Of a stretch of DNA of 64,000 nt, positions 31,883 through 39,932 are shown one piece after another. Positions within the stretch are counted from its first letter, which is position 1. Every line of letters starts with the position of its first letter. A program made the translations under genes and the position numbers. The notes under the pieces are model-generated. The model saw only the letters and a program-made list of their open reading frames with translations. It was not told the origin of the DNA and did no database searches. This DNA is from Emticicia aquatica. Its GTDB lineage: Bacteria; Bacteroidota; Bacteroidia; Cytophagales; Spirosomataceae. The stretch covers positions 1 through 64,000 of the forward strand of contig NZ_CAKLPY010000005.1 in assembly GCF_923079645.1 (NCBI RefSeq). The letters run 5' to 3'.

Positions 31883-32530
31883 AGGTAAGATTTAGTTGTA
31901 AATTTTAGACTAAAAAACGATACCGTTTAAACATTTTTTTGAATATAATACAAAAAAAATAGTTTTTTAGTAGGGTATGATTAGCAATAATCAATCAGAT
32001 ATTTTATTTGGTCTATTGCTAAAATAGTTTGTGAAAAGAAAGGATACACGGTGTTTTCAGGTTATCTAATTGTATTAGAGAAACTTGCTTTTTGTCGGAA
32101 TACAAACTAAGTCTTTAATTACTTGAAAGAGGTTGGGCATTATTGCGTGAAAACGGTTACTTTTTATTCAGAGAAAAAGAAATATGCTAGTTTTTCAAAA
32201 AAACAAATAGGGTAAGATACCTTTAAGATGGTACATACCAATTTTTATTGTATAATTTTATATGACTAATTTTTTTGAAACTAGGTTGTTAAATTTTTAC
32301 ATAAAACACTAATCAACCAGATGTTTGATTAGACAATCAATACATGGTTTTAGCAAAGGTAAATGATTCTAAAAAATAGCATTTACTAAATTTTCTTTAT
32401 TTCGATACTTTGCAAACTTTTTACCGTCGCCTTGCTGTTTTAAACTCTTTTGTTGAAATAAGCAAGATTTTTTCTGATACCTTCATTTGAGATTTACCAT
32501 CAGCTTCAACAACTAAATCTATTCAGAATT
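31883..32530. other. Large gap upstream of the RiPP enzyme operon
   Basis: About 650 AT-rich bases without a convincing gene. The left part should contain the promoter of the kinase-led operon. A small inverted repeat CTAATCAA/TTGATTAG occurs at 32309-32332. I saw no riboswitch or repeat family here. Confidence 0.45.
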
Positions 32531-33265
32531 TTAAGTAAAAATCAATTTCAAGCAAGCAATCACTAAACCTAAAGCTAAAAGGTTTTTTAAAGTGGGTACA
32601 TTAAATTTTTGACTACCAAAATACGAACCCGCTAAACCACCAATAATAGTAGCCAAAACAGCCCATTGAAGATTTTCGGTGAGATGAATGCCCCCTTTTT
32701 GGATTTGCCCATAAAGACCTGATAGCGAATTTACAAAAATGAAAAGTGCAGAAACTGCTGCAGTTTCTTTCAAAGTAGCCCATCGCAGGAGAAGCATCAA
32801 AGGGCTCAATATAATACCGCCTCCGATTCCTATCATTCCAGAAAGTAAGCCAATGATTCCACCCGAAAGTAATCCTGCCCATATTGGAATCGGGCGATTA
32901 GGTTCATTTTTACTATTGAATTTATATATCAATCTGACTATTGAAAAAAGAATACATACAGCTAATACTTTCTTATAAATGGCATCTGAGAGCGTCATTG
33001 TACCGCCTAAAAATGCCATCGGTACACTTGCAATCGCAAAAGGAAGGAACAGTTTTAAGCGAAAATGCCCAGCTTTATAAAAACCAATGAATGAAAATAA
33101 AGATACTGCAAGATTCATCACTAATGCTGACGATTTCATCATTGAAGGAGCAACACCCATGATTGCCATCACCGCCAAATAACCACTCGCTCCACCATGA
33201 CCAACGGAGGAATATAGAAAAGCAACTATAGCTAAAAGAAAAAGAAGTAAAAAAAGTGAATCCAT
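32531..33265 (-). CDS. TauE/SafE-family permease (244 aa)
   Basis: Seven or eight membrane segments are present, with the characteristic N-terminal FLYSSVGHGGASGYLAVMAI and a second half built round SGMIGIGGGIILSPLMLLL. This is the two-fold GG-rich repeat of the TauE/SafE (DUF81) family of anion or sulfur-compound transporters. It is divergent from the ModE-type gene with a 60-base gap, so both may share a promoter. Given the neighbours, sulfate, sulfite or molybdate are candidate substrates, but sequence alone cannot tell. Confidence 0.82.
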   Translation of the reverse strand: MDSLFLLLFLLAIVAFLYSSVGHGGASGYLAVMAIMGVAPSMMKSSALVMNLAVSLFSFIGFYKAGHFRLKLFLPFAIASVPMAFLGGTMTLSDAIYKKVLAVCILFSIVRLIYKFNSKNEPNRPIPIWAGLLSGGIIGLLSGMIGIGGGIILSPLMLLLRWATLKETAAVSALFIFVNSLSGLYGQIQKGGIHLTENLQWAVLATIIGGLAGSYFGSQKFNVPTLKNLLALGLVIACLKLIFT

Positions 33266-33325
33266 AACTTTGTATTTTGAAAGATTGGTATCGGGTTAGT
33301 TTTTAAATTAATTATATTTGTCAAA

Positions 33326-33706
33326 ATGAAAAATAAGATGTTAATCAAAGATATATTAAACCCTTCTATGACTTTTCATATCAATGATATGCTAAGAATA
33401 GAAAGTACAAATGACCGTTTTTTAGGGCCAGGAAGAATTGAATTACTCGAAAAAATTATAGAAACAGGTTCTATTAGTCAAGCAGCCAAACTTATGGGAA
33501 TGTCCTATAAAAAAGCTTGGGACTCTATTCATTCAATAAATCAACAAACCGTTACTCCTATTGTTATTACTCAAGCTGGTGGTGAAAAAGGTGGCGGAAC
33601 AATCGTTACCGATGAAGGCAAGTTATTAATCGCAAGTTTTAAGCAACTTCATGCTGATATTCGGTTGTACTTTTCTGAAAAAATAGAAACTTTCTTGCAA
33701 TCATAA
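33326..33706 (+). CDS. ModE-type transcriptional regulator, HTH only (126 aa)
   Basis: The winged-helix domain is typical: RIELLEKIIETGSISQAAKL followed by MGMSYKKAWDSIHSINQQ and then VITQAGGEKGGGTIVTDEGK. The C-terminal molybdate-binding domains of full ModE (about 260 residues) are absent, as in many Bacteroidota short versions, so direct molybdate sensing is not obvious. Two DNA elements matching the ModE site (CGTTATAT-N8-ATATAACG) follow directly, one between this gene and the TonB receptor and one over the receptor start. Confidence 0.88.
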   Translation: MKNKMLIKDILNPSMTFHINDMLRIESTNDRFLGPGRIELLEKIIETGSISQAAKLMGMSYKKAWDSIHSINQQTVTPIVITQAGGEKGGGTIVTDEGKLLIASFKQLHADIRLYFSEKIETFLQS

Positions 33707-33714
33707 GTAAATCG

Positions 33715-33738
33715 CGTTATATATTTGCAAATATAACG
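33715..33738. promoter_or_regulatory. ModE-type operator 1
   Basis: CGTTATAT (33715-33722), 8-base spacer, ATATAACG (33731-33738): perfect arms, with AAATCG/CGATTT extending the symmetry at 33709-33747. It lies 34 bases before the TonB-receptor ATG, where a bound repressor would block transcription. Confidence 0.75.
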
Positions 33739-33771
33739 TTTCGATTTTATAAATCCCTAAAAAAATAAACG

Positions 33772-36348
33772 ATGTTTAAAAATTTACTTTTTCACGCAAA
33801 TCGTTATATATTGAAGTATATAACGATTTGCGTGTTATTATTTCCTTCTCAAATATTCGCCCAAACAATAGATTCGGTTAAATCTAAAATGTTAGATGAA
33901 ATAGTTGTTTCGGCGTCAAGAATAAAAGAAAAATATTTAAAGTCGCCTACGAGTATAGAATTGTTGACCCTAAAACAGATTCAGCAAAGTCCCACTTTAA
34001 GTTATTTTGATGCCATCGAAAATATGCGAGGGATTCAGCTCATCACACCGAGTTTAGGATTTAGGGTGTATAACGCACGTGGGTTTACGAATACAACCAA
34101 TGTAAGATTTGTGCAATTAGTTGATGGAATTGATAATCAAGCTCCACATATTGGCTCGCCAGTTGCATCTGCTATGACTCCGAATGACCTTGATATTCAT
34201 CAAGTTGAAATGATTCCTGGCGTTGCATCGGCATTATACGGTATGAACTCATTAAATGGCTTAGTAAATTTGATAACCATCAATCCATTTGAATCCGAAG
34301 GGTTGAGTATCCAGCAAAAAACAGGCATTAATCATATTAATAATGAGCATATTAGCCCTAAATTATTTACAGAAACAAGCTTGCGTTTCGCCAAAAAATT
34401 GAATGAAAAATGGGCCTTTAAAACAAATTTTACATATCAAAAAGGTTATGATTGGATGGCAAGTTCAACATTAGACTTAAATCCAACCGCCAATACTTCA
34501 GTTGGTTTAATCGGAAAAGATAATGTTGGAGCTGATTATGTAAATTCGTACGGAAATGAGTCGTCGAATCGTCGAACACTTACGTTGAATGGTAAAAAAT
34601 ACGTAGTTGCACGAACAGGCTATTTTGAAGAAGAAGTAACAGATTATTCTATTAATAACATTAAAGGTGATTTTTCGGTAAATTATAGGCTAAAACCTAA
34701 TCACGAGATTTCTTATATTTTTAAATATGCACAGTTAGATAATGTGTATCAACGAACAAATCGGTTTCGTTTGGATAATTATCGTTTATCTCAAAATGCG
34801 GTGGTTTATCAAAATCTGAATACGCAACTAAAATTATATTTAACTGCTGAAAACACAGGAAAATCTTATAATATTCGTTCCATGGCCGAAAATATTGACC
34901 GAAATTTCAAAAGTGATAACGTCTGGTTTACAGATTTCACAAACAAATATAACAACCAAAATAAGCAAGGTAAAACGATAATTGATGCGTTGAATAGTGC
35001 TAGAAACTTTGCAGACAAAGGCCGTCCACAACCCAATACACAGCAATTTAATGATTTAATAACTAAACTTGGCGATATTAACAATTGGGATAACGGAGCC
35101 GCTTTGAGAGTAAAATCATATCTTTTACATACTGAAGGTTTGATCGATTTAAGCCATAAATTTTTGCCTGATTTACAAAAAAACGGATTTGGACTTCTAG
35201 CTGGGTTTGATTACAGAAATTACTTTGTGATTCCTGATGGAAACTATTTTATTAATCCAAAAGAAACAGGAAAGAATTTAACTTATTGGAAAACGGGTGG
35301 ATTTGTACAATTGAGCAAGAAGTTTTTAGACGAAAAAATAAAAGTAATTTTTACGTTAAGGGGAGATAAAAATCAATATTTTAATTTGCGATTTAACCCA
35401 CGTGGCTCAATGGTTTATTCGCTTAATGACAATAATCATTTCCGACTTAACTATCAAAATGGTTATCGTTTTCCGAGTCTATTTGAGGCATTTTCAAACA
35501 TCAATAGCGGTGGCGTAAAGCGTGTGGGCGGTTTACCGATTATGTCACAAGGTATTTTTGAAAATTCGTACTTACGCAAAACTATTGATGATTTTACGGC
35601 GGCCGTAAATCAGGATATAAATATTAATAAATTAAGTCAAAATGAGGCAATTTTGAAGAATAAAAATATTCTCCGAAAAAATGATTATACGTATTTACAA
35701 CCAGAATATGTTAATAGCTTTGAAATCGGATACAAAGGCTATCCGATAGGGAAAAGATTATTTGTAGATGCAGATTTTTACTACAATGTCTATCGAAATT
35801 TCATGGCTCAAATTGAAGCCAATGTTCCAACAGGGACAAATACTGATTCGTTGGCTTTTTATATGTATGACCGAAATAAACAGGCACGTTATCGGCTTTG
35901 GACAAATTCAAAAACTATCGTTAGAAATTTTGGTGGGGGTGTTAGTTTAGCATATAATTTCTACAAGAATTTTACGATTATAAGCAATACTTCTTTCGCA
36001 AAGCTCAAAAATGTGGCAAACAATGATGGTTTTGAAGAAGCATTTAATACGCCTCGTTGGATAATTAATGTGGGTATTAATAATTCAACATTCACAAAAA
36101 ATATAGGTTTTAGTGTTAATTATAAATACCAAGAGTCTTTTTTATGGCAATCGGCTTTAGCAACAGGAATAGTCCCGAAAATTCATAATTTTGATGCTCA
36201 ATTGACTTACAATCTCAGAAAACAAGGGATTCAAATAAAATTAGCGGGAACAAATATGTTAAATCGTCAATATGTAAGTTTCGTTGCAGGGCCAACTATT
36301 GGTGCGTTTTATTATTCAACTATTACGTTTAATAATCCTTTTAAATAA
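33772..36348 (+). CDS. TonB-dependent receptor, ModE-controlled (858 aa)
   Basis: After a signal peptide (TICVLLFPSQIFAQ, ending near residue 31) comes MLDEIVVSASRIKEKY (TonB-box-like) and a plug domain with VRFVQLVDGIDNQAP, VEMIPGVASALYGMNSLNG and VNLITINPF. The remaining 650 residues form the barrel, ending YYSTITFNNPFK. No carboxypeptidase-like N-terminal domain and no SusD partner are present, which suggests transport of a small chelate or ion complex rather than glycans. A ModE-type palindrome covers codons 8-21 of the signal peptide, so the start might be shifted, but ATG at 33772 gives a good signal peptide. Substrate might be a molybdate or related chelate. Confidence 0.85.
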   Translation: MFKNLLFHANRYILKYITICVLLFPSQIFAQTIDSVKSKMLDEIVVSASRIKEKYLKSPTSIELLTLKQIQQSPTLSYFDAIENMRGIQLITPSLGFRVYNARGFTNTTNVRFVQLVDGIDNQAPHIGSPVASAMTPNDLDIHQVEMIPGVASALYGMNSLNGLVNLITINPFESEGLSIQQKTGINHINNEHISPKLFTETSLRFAKKLNEKWAFKTNFTYQKGYDWMASSTLDLNPTANTSVGLIGKDNVGADYVNSYGNESSNRRTLTLNGKKYVVARTGYFEEEVTDYSINNIKGDFSVNYRLKPNHEISYIFKYAQLDNVYQRTNRFRLDNYRLSQNAVVYQNLNTQLKLYLTAENTGKSYNIRSMAENIDRNFKSDNVWFTDFTNKYNNQNKQGKTIIDALNSARNFADKGRPQPNTQQFNDLITKLGDINNWDNGAALRVKSYLLHTEGLIDLSHKFLPDLQKNGFGLLAGFDYRNYFVIPDGNYFINPKETGKNLTYWKTGGFVQLSKKFLDEKIKVIFTLRGDKNQYFNLRFNPRGSMVYSLNDNNHFRLNYQNGYRFPSLFEAFSNINSGGVKRVGGLPIMSQGIFENSYLRKTIDDFTAAVNQDININKLSQNEAILKNKNILRKNDYTYLQPEYVNSFEIGYKGYPIGKRLFVDADFYYNVYRNFMAQIEANVPTGTNTDSLAFYMYDRNKQARYRLWTNSKTIVRNFGGGVSLAYNFYKNFTIISNTSFAKLKNVANNDGFEEAFNTPRWIINVGINNSTFTKNIGFSVNYKYQESFLWQSALATGIVPKIHNFDAQLTYNLRKQGIQIKLAGTNMLNRQYVSFVAGPTIGAFYYSTITFNNPFK
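33793..33834. promoter_or_regulatory. ModE-type operator 2, inside the receptor start
   Basis: CACGCAAATCGTTATATA (33793-33810) and its exact complement (33817-33834) form 18-base arms around TTGAAG. The core CGTTATAT-N8-ATATAACG is identical in arms and spacing to operator 1. It is in frame within codons 8-21 of the TonB receptor. Confidence 0.75.
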
Positions 36349-36372
36349 ATCATTGAAATTAGCTATTTTACA

Positions 36373-36419
36373 TTTTTTGAATAAAAGTCTTCAAATTATA
36401 AAGACTTTTATTCAAAAAA
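36373..36419. terminator. Bidirectional terminator
   Basis: TTTTTTGAATAAAAGTCTT (36373-36391) pairs perfectly with its complement at 36401-36419. It separates the convergent TonB-receptor and PQQ-dehydrogenase genes and has T runs on both strands. Confidence 0.85.
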
Positions 36420-36425
36420 CATCTT

Positions 36426-38537
36426 TCATGGAAGGGCAAAAGCAACGTACTTATTGCCTTTTTTTGTGCCTAACTTTGTACCACCACAAGCAATAACAAT
36501 GTATTGTTTTCCTTTAATTTGGTAGGTTGATGGCGTTGCAAAACCCGCAGCTGGAAGTTTCGTTTCCCAAAGTAATTTGCCAGTTTTTTTGTCGAATGCC
36601 CTAAACATTCCGTCTTTTGTGGCAGCAATAAAAAGCAAGCCACTTGCCGTTACAACTGGGCCTCCGTAATTTTCTGTCCCTGTGTTATCAATTCCCTTTT
36701 CTTTGAGACTGGGTTCGTAACCAAATGGGATTTTCCATAAATATTCGCCTGTATTTAAGTTAATCGCACTCATTGTTCCCCATGGTGGCGTGATGGCCGG
36801 AAGGCCTTTATTATCCAAGAACTTATTATAGCCCGTACTTCTAAATGGAATATAAACAGGTTTCGATGTGCTAGTTGTAGCACTTATTTCTTTTTTTTCA
36901 TCGCCAAATAGAAACGAAACTAAAGCTTGTTTTTCGGTAGCCGAAAGCATTGTAAAACCTGGCATCATTCCTTTTCCAGCAGTAACTATTTGGGTTAAAA
37001 AAGCTTTATCTCTCTTTTTTTCAATATCAATCAATGATGGATAATTTGATTTCGGATTTCCTTTGCGGTCTGTTCCATGACAAGCAATACAATACGATTT
37101 ATAAAGTTTTTCGCCTGCACTTAGGTTGGTAAAGTTGTCTTGTTTTGGATTTTCAACCATTGTTTGTACCCAAGCCATTTCGTTGGCATTGACATACAAA
37201 ATACCCTCTGGGTCGGTAGCGGCTCCTCCCCATTCTGCTCCACCATCATAACCTGGGAATATAATTGTTCCTTCTTTGCTTCCTGGTGAATAGGTAGCCG
37301 TTTGATATTTTTTAAGATTTTGAATTAGTTCTTCACGGTTTTCGGCATACGGACTAATTTCATTTTCAGTTAATGATTTTGATTGTCTGGCAAAAGGAGC
37401 GGGCTTAGTCGGAATCGGTTGAGTTGGCCAAGTGATTTCGCCAGGTAGCATTGATTTTGGCACAGGCATTTCTTTGATTGGAAAAATGGGTTTACCTGTG
37501 ACTCTATCAAAAACAAATACAAATCCTTGTTTGGTAACCTGAGCTACGGCATCAATTTTTTTCCCTTTCTGGGTAATCGTAATCAAGTTTGGTGGAGCGG
37601 GTAAATCTCTGTCCCAAATATCATGGTGTGTCGTTTGAAAATGCCAGAGACGTTTGCCTGTGCGAGCATCTAAGGCCAAAAGGCAATTAGAGAATAAATT
37701 TTGACCTTTGCGATTTCCACCAAAAAAATCGTATCCTGCCGAGCCAGTTGGCACATAAATAATACCTCTTTTTTGGTCAACGGCCATTCCTGCCCAATTG
37801 TTTGCTGCACCAGTATATGTGTTTTTATAAGCGTCTTTCGGGAAAGTTTCGTAGCCAAATTCGCCAGTATAAGGAATAGTATGAAAAGTCCAAGCCAATT
37901 TTCCTGTTTTTACATTAAACGCTCTAATGTCACCAGGAGCAGCATCAGCATCTTCCGAAAGACGTAATGGCATCACAATCAAGTCTTCAAAGAGCGTTCC
38001 TGGCGTATTTGAGATAATAAATTTATTTTTGGCTATCTCTGATAAGCCTGTATGCAAGTCAATCTTTCCATTTTCTCCAAACGACTCAATTGGCTTTCCA
38101 TTCGTTGCATCCAAAGCCCAAAGATTTGGACCAGCGGTATATAAAATTCGTTTATCATTTCCTTTTTGCCAATAGGTTACGCCTCTGCTGGTACTTGCCC
38201 AATTTTTGAGCGGGTCGCCAAATCGCCAAATCTCCTTGCCCGAAGCAGCATCCAAAGCAAATGCTTGAACCGAGGCTGTAACACCGTACAAAATACCTCC
38301 GACAATAATTGGATTTGCTTGTATTTGACCCGAATCTGGTGTTGAATATGACCATGCAACCTGTAATTTATTTACATTTTCAGGTTTAATCTGGGTCAAA
38401 GTTGAATAATGATTTCGGTCGGCTCCACCTAAATATTCAGCCCAATCAACATCATCTGTTAAGTAGTTGGTTTGCACTGCTGAAGTAATTACAAAGATGA
38501 GCAGCACTATTATTCCAACATATATTTTTGTTTTCAT
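36426..38537 (-). CDS. PQQ-dependent dehydrogenase with inserted cytochrome c domain (703 aa)
   Basis: An N-terminal signal anchor (IYVGIIVLLIFVITSAVQ) leads an eight-bladed quinoprotein propeller: DWAEYLGGADRNHYSTLTQI, PENVNKLQVAWSYSTPDSG, QTTHHDIWDRDLPAPPNLIT and late blades GLLFIAATKDGMFRAFD. A heme c domain (CIACH, residues 483-487; Met in GKGMMPGFTML) is inserted inside the propeller between two blades rather than at an end. The family oxidises sugars or alcohols in the periplasm and passes electrons to the heme. It is last in a four-gene minus-strand operon with a transporter, a second PQQ enzyme and a DUF1593 protein. Substrate unknown. Confidence 0.85.
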   Translation of the reverse strand: MKTKIYVGIIVLLIFVITSAVQTNYLTDDVDWAEYLGGADRNHYSTLTQIKPENVNKLQVAWSYSTPDSGQIQANPIIVGGILYGVTASVQAFALDAASGKEIWRFGDPLKNWASTSRGVTYWQKGNDKRILYTAGPNLWALDATNGKPIESFGENGKIDLHTGLSEIAKNKFIISNTPGTLFEDLIVMPLRLSEDADAAPGDIRAFNVKTGKLAWTFHTIPYTGEFGYETFPKDAYKNTYTGAANNWAGMAVDQKRGIIYVPTGSAGYDFFGGNRKGQNLFSNCLLALDARTGKRLWHFQTTHHDIWDRDLPAPPNLITITQKGKKIDAVAQVTKQGFVFVFDRVTGKPIFPIKEMPVPKSMLPGEITWPTQPIPTKPAPFARQSKSLTENEISPYAENREELIQNLKKYQTATYSPGSKEGTIIFPGYDGGAEWGGAATDPEGILYVNANEMAWVQTMVENPKQDNFTNLSAGEKLYKSYCIACHGTDRKGNPKSNYPSLIDIEKKRDKAFLTQIVTAGKGMMPGFTMLSATEKQALVSFLFGDEKKEISATTSTSKPVYIPFRSTGYNKFLDNKGLPAITPPWGTMSAINLNTGEYLWKIPFGYEPSLKEKGIDNTGTENYGGPVVTASGLLFIAATKDGMFRAFDKKTGKLLWETKLPAAGFATPSTYQIKGKQYIVIACGGTKLGTKKGNKYVAFALP

Positions 38538-38585
38538 AGTTATTGGTTTTGAAAGAATCTCTTGCTAAATAATCAGTTTGGGTTT

Positions 38586-39884
38586 TTAACTAATTGTATC
38601 CGAAGAAATATAAATAGTAAAAATCCCCGCGATTAAAGCAGGAATGGCATAAATCATAAAATTTGTTGTCATCGAAAGTCCCATTCCAATAAAAACACCA
38701 CCTAAAAGAGGTCCAATTATTGCTCCTAAACGTCCCGCTCCGATTGCCCAACCAACCCCAGTGGTACGAATTTCGGTCGGATACAAACGTGCCGAAACGG
38801 CATAAAGTCCAACAAAACCACCTTGAATTCCGAAGCCAATTAAACCAAACAATAACAGTATCACATCTGAGCCAGAGAAATAACCAAATGTTGCCATCAA
38901 AATGGCCGTCAAAATCAAGAATCCACCAATTGTTTTTTTCAAACCAAATTTGCTTGAAAGATAACCTTGCGTAATAATTCCTAAAAATGCACCCATATTA
39001 AAAACTGTTCCTGCATAAATCGCCAATTCGATTGATAAACCTGCGTTAGTTGCCAATTTTGGAATCCAATTGGTTAAAAAATACAATGTTGCAAACGCCA
39101 TAAAGAGGGCTATCCAAAGCTGTATTGTTGACAACCTTGTTGCACCAACCAAGAGCGATTTGACCGAAATATTTGTTTTTTCAATTGGCTGTTCGGGCAG
39201 ATTATTTAAGATTGGAAATCTCATTTTAAGAAGTATTTCATTGGCTTTTTTTAGTGCATTTGGCGGTTGTGTTTTTAGATAAAAATCAAGCGATTCGGAC
39301 AAAAGGAAATAAATTAAAGGAATCGTAATCAATGTTGCAATGCCCGCTATTTGAAAAACCGCTTGCCAACCCGATTGCGGAATGACTTTGGCAGCCACCA
39401 AACCAGACAAAACTGCACCAATCGGGTATCCAGCTATCACAAAACTTACCCAAAAATCTTTGGTTTTATTCGGCGTATATTCCGATGTCAGCGTGGCAGT
39501 GCTGGCCAACATCGCACCAATACCCAAACCGCTGATGATGCGAATTATTACTAACAATTCAATAGATTGAACGTAAGCCGTAGCGAAAATGCTGATTCCC
39601 ATTAAAATAGCACTCAATAAAATCATACTTTTGCGACCAATAATATCTGCTTTTGGGGCAAGAAACATCGCTCCTAATGTCATTCCTAGTAATCCTGCAC
39701 TAAATACAATTCCTAGTTTTTCTGGCGAAATTAACCATGATTTTACAATGCTCGGAGCAGCATACGAAATTACCATTACATCCATTCCATCAAGCATATT
39801 CATTAATATACAAATAAAAATGGTCGTATATTGTAGCCGAGTCATTGGGCTTTGGTCAATAAGAGTTTTAATTTTGGAAGTCAA
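38586..39884 (-). CDS. MFS transporter, AAHS-like (432 aa)
   Basis: Twelve membrane segments are visible. The first holds the family's acidic signature in NMLDGMDVMVISYAAPSI. The 2-3 loop reads FLAPKADIIGRKSMILLSA, and segment 4 has LGIGAMLASTATLTSEYTP. These match the aromatic acid/H+ symporter (AAHS) branch. Lying between two PQQ dehydrogenases, it likely takes up the acid they produce in the periplasm, whether an aromatic acid or a sugar acid. It is in the same minus-strand operon (48-base gaps on both sides). Confidence 0.82.
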   Translation of the reverse strand: MTSKIKTLIDQSPMTRLQYTTIFICILMNMLDGMDVMVISYAAPSIVKSWLISPEKLGIVFSAGLLGMTLGAMFLAPKADIIGRKSMILLSAILMGISIFATAYVQSIELLVIIRIISGLGIGAMLASTATLTSEYTPNKTKDFWVSFVIAGYPIGAVLSGLVAAKVIPQSGWQAVFQIAGIATLITIPLIYFLLSESLDFYLKTQPPNALKKANEILLKMRFPILNNLPEQPIEKTNISVKSLLVGATRLSTIQLWIALFMAFATLYFLTNWIPKLATNAGLSIELAIYAGTVFNMGAFLGIITQGYLSSKFGLKKTIGGFLILTAILMATFGYFSGSDVILLLFGLIGFGIQGGFVGLYAVSARLYPTEIRTTGVGWAIGAGRLGAIIGPLLGGVFIGMGLSMTTNFMIYAIPALIAGIFTIYISSDTIS

Positions 39885-39932
39885 TTTTATAGTTATTTAG
39901 GGTTGAATTTTAAAATAAAACGATGAATAAAG

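Noticed and set aside
31883..32530. Riboswitch, such as a molybdenum-cofactor type, near the ModE locus
   Set aside because: No recognisable conserved core or convincing fold in this AT-rich gap; it is also on the wrong side of the permease gene.
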